DNA of 5,528 nucleotides, from the NCBI GenBank assembly GCA_949739085.1, contig CATIYU010000325.1, positions 1 to 5,528 of the forward strand. The letters run 5' to 3'. The notes beneath the pieces are model-generated. The model was not told the origin of the DNA and did not search any database. It was given only the letters and a program-made list of their open reading frames with translations. The translations under genes were made by a program, and so were the position numbers. Shown piece by piece: positions 1 through 4,588 of this stretch. This DNA is from an uncultured Eubacteriales bacterium. Lineage in GTDB: Bacteria > Bacillota_A > Clostridia > Oscillospirales > Oscillospiraceae. Position 1 is the first letter of the stretch, and every line of letters begins with the position of its first letter.

Positions 1-368
1 AACAGCTTCCGGGTCTGGGCCTCCACGCCCTTGGCGGCGTCGATGACCATGACGGCGGAGTCCGCCGCCATAAGGGTGCGGTAGGTGTCCTCGGAGAAGT
101 CCTGGTGGCCGGGGGTGTCCAGAATATTGACACAGAAGCCCCCGTGCTGGAACTGCATCACTGAGCTGGTGACGGAGATGCCCCGCTGGCGCTCAATCTC
201 CATCCAGTCGCTGGTTGCGGAACGGGCCCGCTTGCCCTTCACCTCCCCGGCCTGGGCGATGGCCCCGCCGTAGAGGAGGAATTTTTCCGTCAGGGTGGTT
301 TTGCCGGCGTCGGGGTGAGAGATGATGGCAAAGGTCCGCCGCCGGGTGATTTCGTCTTGGATACTCAT
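1..368 (-). CDS. prfC: Peptide chain release factor 3 (RF3), N-terminal part, cut by the window edge
   Basis: RF3 is a cytosolic translational GTPase that recycles RF1/RF2 from the ribosome after peptide release. The first 122 residues are visible and the rest lies beyond position 1. Seen in the sequence: the G1 P-loop HPDAGKTT at residues 18-25, a switch I/G2 region with the signature [20 protein letters not shown] (residues 52-71), and the G3 motif DTPGHQDF at 84-91 followed by SEDTYRTL and [15 protein letters not shown]. The SDWMEIE-QRGIS block and the [16 protein letters not shown] block distinguish RF3 from EF-G, TypA and LepA. The ATG at 366-368 is chosen because TAGGAG (375-380, minus strand) lies 6 bases upstream and the protein then begins [18 protein letters not shown], as expected for RF3. 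It starts 24 bases after the HAD gene stop with no promoter between, so the two are probably co-transcribed. No frameshift or odd residue is visible. Confidence 0.93.
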   Translation of the reverse strand, partial: MSIQDEITRRRTFAIISHPDAGKTTLTEKFLLYGGAIAQAGEVKGKRARSATSDWMEIERQRGISVTSSVMQFQHGGFCVNILDTPGHQDFSEDTYRTLMAADSAVMVIDAAKGVEAQTRKL

Positions 369-392
369 GGATAACTCCTACTATATATAAAT

Positions 393-1055
393 TCAGCGTC
401 CCGCCGCGGCTAGGAGAAGCTCCAGAAGCCCCTCGGGGGTCTCGGGCACAAGGGCCGCCCCCTCCTCCAGCAGCTCCGCCATGGAGCGGTAACCCCAGGG
501 CGCGGCGGCGGGCAGCATCCCCGCGGCCAGGGCGAAGGCCATATCCGTGCCGCTGTCGCCCACGTAGGCGATCTCCGCCGGGGGCAGGGCCAGGGCCTCC
601 AGCACCGGCGCGGCGGCGGCGGGGTCCGGCTTCAAGGGACGGCCATCCACCCGGCCTAGCACGCAGCGAAAAGGGATATCGGGAAAGTAGTGCCTCACGA
701 TGCGCTGTGCCGGGGCCTGGGTCTTATTGCTGAGCACCCCCAGGGCCAGTCCCCGGCGGACCAATCCGTCCAACAGTTCCCGGACGCCGGGATATGGGGC
801 CGTCTGCTCCATACAGTGGCCAGGGTAGCGCTCCAGATAGGCGGCCAGGACCCGCTCCCGGACCTCCTCCGGGCAGTCCTGGGGCAGGGCTCTGCTCACC
901 GCCTCCCGGATGCCGCTGCCGACAAATTGTTCGCAGGCCCGGACCGGATGGGTGGGCAGGCCACAGCGTTCCAGGGCGCAGTTCAGGGCGGCGGCGATGT
1001 CTGGAATGGTGTCCAGCAGGGTGCCGTCCAGGTCAAATACGACAGCTTTGATCAT
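393..1055 (-). CDS. HAD-superfamily hydrolase, phosphoglycolate phosphatase-like
   Basis: A 220-residue cytosolic HAD phosphatase. All four HAD motifs are visible: motif I FDLDGTLLDT (nucleophile D8, acid/base D10), motif II with S109-N110 in GVLSNKT, motif III with K142 in LKPDP, and motif IV VGDSGTD (D167, D171) binding Mg2+. A helical cap lies between motifs I and II (about residues 16-90), the C1-cap layout of the Gph/PpaX/beta-phosphoglucomutase group. The DxDGTLLDT, KPxP and YVGDSxTD combination, the ending PEGLLELL and the length fit phosphoglycolate phosphatase-like proteins, which detoxify 2-phosphoglycolate. Substrate cannot be fixed from sequence; pyrophosphatase PpaX or another small phosphate ester is possible. 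An upstream in-frame TTG at 1080-1082 exists, but the ATG at 1053-1055 is preferred: GGGAGG (1065-1070) sits 9 bases upstream and the protein then starts MIKAVVFDLDGT. It is the first gene of a unit with prfC, driven by the consensus promoter at 1104-1132. Confidence 0.9.
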   Translation of the reverse strand: MIKAVVFDLDGTLLDTIPDIAAALNCALERCGLPTHPVRACEQFVGSGIREAVSRALPQDCPEEVRERVLAAYLERYPGHCMEQTAPYPGVRELLDGLVRRGLALGVLSNKTQAPAQRIVRHYFPDIPFRCVLGRVDGRPLKPDPAAAAPVLEALALPPAEIAYVGDSGTDMAFALAAGMLPAAAPWGYRSMAELLEEGAALVPETPEGLLELLLAAAGR

Positions 1056-1064
1056 GGGGTTCTT

Positions 1065-1070
1065 CCTCCC
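1065..1070 (-). promoter_or_regulatory. Ribosome binding site deciding the HAD gene start
   Basis: GGGAGG on the minus strand lies 9 bases before the ATG at 1055. It falls inside the reading frame if the upstream TTG at 1082 were used, so it argues for the shorter 220-residue protein. Confidence 0.8.
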
Positions 1071-1074
1071 GGTT

Positions 1075-1138
1075 AAAAACAAAAAATTGACAGTCCACCC
1101 CTCATTATAATACAGCCGGTGTGGATTGTCAATTTTTT
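1075..1138 (-). terminator. Inverted repeat with T-tract after the tmrB-like gene, probable intrinsic terminator
   Basis: Arms 1081-1098 and 1121-1138 are complementary over 18 positions with one exception (a C/A mismatch in the minus-strand RNA, a G-U wobble in the plus-strand RNA), separated by a 22-base loop. In the minus-strand direction the second arm ends in six Ts, then G and five more Ts (1086 to 1075), as in an intrinsic terminator. The first arm begins at the last base of the tmrB-like stop codon (1138). The A6/T6 ends also make it nearly symmetric, so it could terminate plus-strand transcripts too, although no plus-strand gene is present. The stem core is only moderately GC-rich and the loop is long. 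Because the arms overlap the promoter at 1104-1132, the repeat could instead, or also, be a protein-binding operator. Confidence 0.6.
1104..1132 (-). promoter_or_regulatory. Perfect consensus sigma-A promoter for the HAD-prfC unit
   Basis: On the minus strand TTGACA (1132 to 1127) is followed by a 17-base spacer (1126 to 1110) and TATAAT (1109 to 1104): both hexamers match consensus 6/6 at optimal spacing. Transcription is expected to start at a purine near 1096-1098, giving a leader of about 42 bases to the HAD ATG at 1055, with the GGGAGG ribosome binding site inside it. The -35 box lies in one arm of the inverted repeat 1081-1138, and the -10 box lies in its loop. The predicted start lies at the edge of the other arm. 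The next gene upstream ends at 1138, so the promoter uses nearly the whole intergenic gap. Confidence 0.82.
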
Positions 1139-1722
1139 CAGCGGATATGCCGGATTTTGGTTACAAGCCGGTCATAGGCCCGGCGGGGAGCGCTCCGGAG
1201 GTCCGGGGCCAGCTCCCCCCCGGCCAGCGCCGCCGCAGCCTCCGTCACCTGGTAGAGATTCAGAGCCCCGGTCTGGAGCTTCAGGCCGGGGATGTCCGAC
1301 GCAAAGGCCTGGAGGCACCGGCTGATCTGCTGGGCCCCCCAGGAGCGGCTGCCCTCCAGCCGGGAGGCCAGCCGCTTGAGCAGGACCTCCCGGCTGGCGC
1401 AGAGGATGATGTGCCGGACCTCGAAGTCCTGGGCCAGCGCCCCAATCAGCTCCTCGTAGTAGGCACGGTTGGTGACGGTCATGGGCACGATGACGTCCCC
1501 CTTATAGCGCTCCGCCATATAGCGCAGCATCTCCAGATTGAAGCGCCGCCACAGGGGGCAATCCTGGAAGTCGCTGGTGAGGAGGGCGGGGGGCAGGTTT
1601 TTCCGGATGAAGAAGCCGGCGTTCTCCGGGTCGTACACGTAGGAACCTGGCAGACGGCGGTGGAGCTCATAGGCCGTCTGGGTCTTGCCCGCGCCAAAGG
1701 CCCCGTTGAGCCAGATAATCAT
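1138..1722 (-). CDS. TmrB-like P-loop ATP-binding protein (tunicamycin-resistance family)
   Basis: A 194-residue P-loop NTPase. Residues 1-17 read MIIWLNGAFGAGKTQTA, with the Walker A motif GAFGAGKT at 7-14. Then come YVYDPENAG (28-36), DFQDCPLWRRFN (51-62), IVPMTVTN (78-85) and a basic lid-like stretch LLKRLASRLEGSRSWGAQQI (114-133), ending in DRLVTKIRHIR. This pattern and the length match my memory of B. subtilis TmrB (about 197 residues), a membrane-associated ATP-binding protein that confers tunicamycin resistance. The AAA/shikimate-kinase-like fold suggests a small-molecule kinase or binder; its natural substrate here is unknown. The ATG at 1720-1722 is chosen over an upstream in-frame start because GGAGG (1731-1735) lies 8 bases before it, the P-loop follows at the usual position, and the extension would overlap the upstream gene. 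It starts 40 bases after the LTA-synthase-like stop with no promoter seen, so co-transcription is likely. Confidence 0.85.
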   Translation of the reverse strand: MIIWLNGAFGAGKTQTAYELHRRLPGSYVYDPENAGFFIRKNLPPALLTSDFQDCPLWRRFNLEMLRYMAERYKGDVIVPMTVTNRAYYEELIGALAQDFEVRHIILCASREVLLKRLASRLEGSRSWGAQQISRCLQAFASDIPGLKLQTGALNLYQVTEAAAALAGGELAPDLRSAPRRAYDRLVTKIRHIR

Positions 1723-1746
1723 ACTTGTTACCTCCGTATTTTCCCG

Positions 1747-1758
1747 GCGGCGCGCCGC
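1747..1758. repeat. 12-base perfect GC palindrome between the LTA-synthase-like and tmrB-like genes
   Basis: GCGGCGCGCCGC reads the same on both strands. It lies in the 40-base gap just after the LTA-synthase-like stop codon (1763-1765) and 11 bases before the tmrB-like ribosome binding site. It has no loop and no T-tract, so it is not a convincing terminator; it might affect mRNA structure or decay, or be chance in GC-rich DNA. Confidence 0.3.
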
Positions 1759-1762
1759 TCTG

Positions 1763-3637
1763 TTACGGCGTCTGGGACAGCAGGTCCCCGTAGAGAAATT
1801 CCCGCCGCCAGTAGTGCTGGAGATACTGGAAGCTCTGGAACAGCTCCCCCCGCTCCGCCGGAATGACGCTGGTGAGAACGCCGTCCACCATATAGCGGTC
1901 GTTGGTGGTGGCGATGGGAAACACCTCCATAAACCCATCCATAGCCTGCATATAGGCGGGGCCCTCCCAGCCCAGCTGCTGGAACACCAGGTTCATGAGA
2001 TAGCAGGGGGAGATAGACGGGCCCTCCCCCGCCACGTCGTGGCCCAACAGCTCCTTAGCCGCGTCGTTGGCCCAGATGAGATACCGGGTGGAGTAGTGGG
2101 TATAAAAACCGGCGTCCGTGCCCGGGTCGATGTCCATGCCCAGTTCCTCATAGAAGACGTTGCCGTCCCCCATCCAGGGGAGGTGGTCGCCAAAGGTGAC
2201 CAGCACCACTGGCTCCGGGTCGCGCCGCAGGTCCTCCACCAGTTTCATAAGCTCCGCGTCGCCGTCCTGGATGGCGGAGAGGTAGTGGTTCATGGCGCTC
2301 TTGCAGGCGTCGGAGTAGTCCCCGGTCAGGTGGGTCATCCACTCGTAGCCCGTGGTACTGTAAGGGCCGTGGCTCTGGACGTTCAGCACAAAGGAGAAGT
2401 AGGGCTCTCCCGCCGCCGCGCTGGCCTGGAAGTCCCTGTAGACCTCCGGATAGAGGATGGAATCCTCCGGGAGGGCCGCGCTGGTGAGCGTTTCGTAGTC
2501 CCCCTCCAGGAACCGGTACCGCTCAAAGCCCAGATAGCCGTTGATATTCTGCCGGTTGTAGAACCACTGGTAGTAGGGGTGGCTGCCCTCCACCCGGTAG
2601 CCCTGGCCCCGGAGGTACCAGAGGTAGGAGTTGGCATTGCCCCGGAAGTTTTTCAGCTGATAGTTGCCGGTGAGGAAGCAGCGCTCCGTGTCGATGGTGC
2701 CCCCGGCGAAAATGTTGGTCACCAGGTCCCCGGTGAGGCTCTCCGCCTCCAGCTGGTGGTAGAGGTCGTAGACGGCGGGGTCCAGGCCGTCAATGCCGTA
2801 CTGGGAGAAGTCGGCGTAAGCCTCCCGCATAATAGCGATAATGTTGATTTTCCGGTCCTCCGGAATGTCCGCGTCCTGGTAGGCGGAGAGGAGGTCCTGT
2901 GCCTGGGCCTTGGTATAGCCCTCCGGCGGGGTCTCCACAAAGTCGGTAATGCTGTGGAGGAAGGGGTAGAGGAAGCCGTGGGCGATATAGTTCTGAGTGG
3001 CGCTCCACTGGTTAAGACGCTCGTAGTTGGAGACCGCGTTGTAGACGCCGGGGCTCAGGTACGCCGGGACCAGGCACGCCGCCGCGGCTGCGGAGACCGC
3101 CGGGGCGATAAGACGCAGCTTCCAGCCCCGGGCTGTTCCGGGGGCCAGCAGCCACAGCAGTACGCCGCCCAGCAGAAAACAGAAAACAACCAGCAAAATA
3201 CTTCCGTCAATAAACAATTTGTAGTGGCCGCTCCCGGCCATGTTCTGGGCCTCCCGCAGGTTCAGCATGTCCTCGAAGTACAGCGGGTCGTCCCGAAATT
3301 GGAGCTTGAAGTAGTTGCCCAAGCCGAAGCCCAGGAAGATGCCGCCGCTCAGCAAAAAGGCGGAATAGGCCCTGCCGGTGAGCCCGTAGAACAGAAGGGC
3401 CAGCAAAACTACGGGGAGGGTGTTGAGCAGCAGCGTCTGCCACTGGAGCAGATAGCCCAGCAGGGCCCGCTTGGAATAGGGGCCCACCGCCAGCACTAGC
3501 AGCGCCAGGCCCATGCAGAACCCGGCGCAGGCCAGCAGTGCCGGGGGATAGGCGTGGTATACGGTCCGCTTCCACCGGGGCCAGGATGGGTCCGCCTCCC
3601 GGCGCAGAAGAAAAATGGTATCATAGAAATTTTTCAA
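1763..3637 (-). CDS. LTA synthase-like membrane phosphoglycerol transferase/sulfatase-fold protein
   Basis: A 624-residue polytopic protein with an extracellular alkaline-phosphatase-fold catalytic domain. Five hydrophobic segments (about residues 31-51, 68-86, 90-108, 145-165, 175-193) precede the domain, the layout of lipoteichoic acid synthases. Catalytic features visible: NIIAIMREA with E272 as likely metal ligand, FAGGTIDTE with T314 as likely nucleophile (corresponding to the LtaS active threonine), LNVQSHGPY with H423, and VTFGDHLPW with metal ligands D484 and H485. By family knowledge such enzymes move glycerol phosphate or a related group from phosphatidylglycerol onto a glycolipid or polysaccharide outside the membrane; the exact polymer is not fixed by sequence. 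The start is a TTG (3635-3637), supported by GGAGG (3646-3650) 8 bases upstream; the nearby ATG at 3625 is out of frame. It is first in a probable two-gene unit with the tmrB-like gene. A phosphoethanolamine-transferase-like or MdoB-like role is an alternative. Confidence 0.88.
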   Translation of the reverse strand: MKNFYDTIFLLRREADPSWPRWKRTVYHAYPPALLACAGFCMGLALLVLAVGPYSKRALLGYLLQWQTLLLNTLPVVLLALLFYGLTGRAYSAFLLSGGIFLGFGLGNYFKLQFRDDPLYFEDMLNLREAQNMAGSGHYKLFIDGSILLVVFCFLLGGVLLWLLAPGTARGWKLRLIAPAVSAAAAACLVPAYLSPGVYNAVSNYERLNQWSATQNYIAHGFLYPFLHSITDFVETPPEGYTKAQAQDLLSAYQDADIPEDRKINIIAIMREAYADFSQYGIDGLDPAVYDLYHQLEAESLTGDLVTNIFAGGTIDTERCFLTGNYQLKNFRGNANSYLWYLRGQGYRVEGSHPYYQWFYNRQNINGYLGFERYRFLEGDYETLTSAALPEDSILYPEVYRDFQASAAAGEPYFSFVLNVQSHGPYSTTGYEWMTHLTGDYSDACKSAMNHYLSAIQDGDAELMKLVEDLRRDPEPVVLVTFGDHLPWMGDGNVFYEELGMDIDPGTDAGFYTHYSTRYLIWANDAAKELLGHDVAGEGPSISPCYLMNLVFQQLGWEGPAYMQAMDGFMEVFPIATTNDRYMVDGVLTSVIPAERGELFQSFQYLQHYWRREFLYGDLLSQTP

Positions 3638-3644
3638 CAGTTTG

Positions 3645-3650
3645 CCCTCC
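3645..3650 (-). promoter_or_regulatory. Ribosome binding site supporting the TTG start of the LTA-synthase-like gene
   Basis: GGAGGG on the minus strand; its GGAGG core ends 8 bases before the TTG at 3637. No in-frame ATG or GTG with comparable spacing is seen nearby, so this site decides the unusual start codon. Confidence 0.75.
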
Positions 3651-3672
3651 GCTGTTTTGTTTGCTTTCCTGC

Positions 3673-3701
3673 ATTATAGTAGCTTTTCCAGTTTCCGGCA
3701 A
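3673..3701 (-). promoter_or_regulatory. Proximal sigma-A promoter of the LTA-synthase-like gene
   Basis: On the minus strand TTGCCG (3701 to 3696, 4 of 6 to consensus), a 17-base spacer, then TATAAT (3678 to 3673, 6 of 6). The expected start near 3666 gives a leader of about 30 bases to the TTG start, containing the GGAGGG site. It lies in an AT-rich stretch unlike the surrounding coding DNA. Confidence 0.7.
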
Positions 3702-3770
3702 GGGATACATTCTTAGGATTTGTTTATGTTTCCTTAAAATTCTGCGTGGGATGGAAAAGTCCCTATTTTG

Positions 3771-3799
3771 ACCATACCATATAGTTTCACAAATGTCAA
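3771..3799 (-). promoter_or_regulatory. Possible distal promoter of the LTA-synthase-like gene
   Basis: On the minus strand TTGACA (3799 to 3794, 6 of 6), a 17-base spacer, then TATGGT (3776 to 3771, 4 of 6). It would add about 100 bases of leader upstream of the proximal promoter. The -10 box is weak, so this is less certain than the proximal site. Confidence 0.45.
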
Positions 3800-3837
3800 C
3801 CTTCTTTTTGAGCCCGCTCCAGGCGGGAGAACAGGAG

Positions 3838-3866
3838 CGGCGGCGTCCCCAAGGGGAACGCCGCCG
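3838..3866 (-). terminator. Strong GC hairpin after the DUF5714 gene, probable terminator without U-tract
   Basis: CGGCGGCGT (3838-3846) pairs perfectly with ACGCCGCCG (3858-3866); inside, CCCC and GGGG can continue the stem around a very short AA turn with one bulged base. It lies 16 bases downstream of the DUF5714 stop codon in the direction of transcription. No run of Ts follows on the minus strand, so it may be a U-less terminator or an mRNA-stabilising 3' end rather than a classical intrinsic terminator. Confidence 0.5.
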
Positions 3867-3880
3867 TATCTTCAGGATAC
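3866..3880. repeat. Small inverted repeat adjacent to the DUF5714 stop codon
   Basis: GTATC (3866-3870) and GATAC (3876-3880) are complementary with a 5-base gap. It sits between the stop codon at 3883-3885 and the larger hairpin, sharing one base with it, so only one of the two can use that base when folded. Confidence 0.35.
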
Positions 3881-3882
3881 GC

Positions 3883-4587
3883 TCAGCCGGTATAGTAGGG
3901 GCAGCGGGCCCGCAGGCACTGCCGGTTCTCCCCAGACCAGCGGCACCGGATCTCCTCCGGCAGTTCCATTTCTACCCCCAGATGCTCCCGGACAAACTCT
4001 GCCGCCGCCTTGACGGCGGTGAAGGAGTTGCGCTTGCAGCACCGGGGGCCGCCTGTCTCGCCAATCTTCTCCAGAGCCGCCGCCGTGATCCGGTTGGCCA
4101 GCCCCCAGCTGTTCCCGGAGAGAGGGGTGGTGTTGGTGGCAATGCTGAGGAACATGCCCGCGCTCACCGCCGCCCCGCAGCAGCCCCAGAAGCCGCAGGA
4201 GCCGCCCGGGTATTTCCCTCCCCGGGCCTTCATCTCCTGGAGGGCGGGGAGCAGGTCCAGCTCCCCGCCGGCGTTGCGGTAGGCGGCGAGAAGGGCCGCG
4301 CCCACCATGATGTGGTGCTCATTGCCGTGCATATAGATATAGGGGTGGTCCATCATCTCCTGCACCATGGCAATGGGGTTTTTCGATTGGGTCTCCCGGC
4401 AGTAGTCCAAGATGGCCTTCACACCCCGCTCCGCGTGGCAAGCGTCGCAGATATAGTGGCCGTCCTCGCAGCTGGCGTTGCTGGCAAAGACCTTCCCACA
4501 GGCGGAACAAGTCATCTCCCGCTCTGTCTCAAAGTAGCGCAGAGGCTTTCCGCACACCAGACAGGCTCCTATAGCTCTATTTGCCAT
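3883..4587 (-). CDS. Cysteine-rich DUF5714-family protein, function unknown
   Basis: A 234-residue soluble protein with 16 cysteines. The N-terminus looks like a zinc-ribbon pair: C9xxC12 with C27xxC30, then C40 and C47xxC50 with H44 and H51 nearby. The rest matches what I recall as DUF5714: HGNEHHIMVGAALL (87-100), GGKYPGGSCGFWGCCGAAVS (123-142), GGPRCCKRNSF (179-189) and a C-terminal cluster C215-x8-C224-x4-C229-P. Eight C-terminal-domain cysteines (131, 136, 137, 183, 184, 215, 224, 229) could hold a metal or Fe-S cluster, but that is inference. No signal peptide or membrane helix is seen. The ATG at 4585-4587 follows the glyS stop by one base with only a distant GGAG, suggesting translational coupling. 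An internal GTG (residue 11) has AGGAG 8 bases upstream but would remove C9 of the zinc ribbon, so the ATG is preferred. The biochemical role is unknown; the family occurs mainly in anaerobes and methanogens as far as I recall. Confidence 0.82.
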   Translation of the reverse strand: MANRAIGACLVCGKPLRYFETEREMTCSACGKVFASNASCEDGHYICDACHAERGVKAILDYCRETQSKNPIAMVQEMMDHPYIYMHGNEHHIMVGAALLAAYRNAGGELDLLPALQEMKARGGKYPGGSCGFWGCCGAAVSAGMFLSIATNTTPLSGNSWGLANRITAAALEKIGETGGPRCCKRNSFTAVKAAAEFVREHLGVEMELPEEIRCRWSGENRQCLRARCPYYTG

Positions 4588-4588
4588 A

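Larger units (their letters stand above)
3638..3882. other. Intergenic region between the DUF5714 and LTA-synthase-like genes
   Basis: A 245-base non-coding stretch, AT-rich in its 3640-3800 part and GC-rich toward the DUF5714 stop. It holds the hairpins at 3838-3880, the two promoter candidates at 3771-3799 and 3673-3701, and a smaller inverted repeat (CCCGC at 3813-3817 with GCGGG at 3823-3827). I see no tRNA-like cloverleaf and no riboswitch that I recognise, and no small reading frame with a convincing ribosome binding site. Confidence 0.7.

Noticed and set aside
1056..1082. Upstream TTG start for the HAD gene
   Set aside because: It would place the GGGAGG ribosome binding site inside the gene and add nine residues before the usual MIKAVVFDLDGT start.
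1087..1111. A plus-strand TTGACA followed by TATAAT inside the inverted repeat
   Set aside because: The spacer is only 13 bases, too short for a normal sigma-A promoter, and no plus-strand gene follows. It arises from the symmetry of the repeat.
1126..1866. A 246-codon plus-strand open frame across the tmrB-like gene
   Set aside because: Same kind of antisense shadow. The minus-strand frame has a Walker A motif and the full TmrB-like pattern.
1723..1938. Upstream extension of the tmrB-like frame
   Set aside because: The extra residues are arginine/serine-rich, overlap the end of the LTA-synthase-like gene, and precede a well-placed ribosome binding site and ATG at 1722.
1685..3499. A 604-codon open frame on the plus strand, antisense to the LTA-synthase-like gene
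   Set aside because: It is a mirror of a GC-rich coding region: rare stops arise from codon bias on the real strand. Its translation has no recognisable domain, is full of low-complexity V/G/A/Q stretches, and it has no promoter or matched ribosome binding site. The minus-strand frame has clear catalytic motifs.
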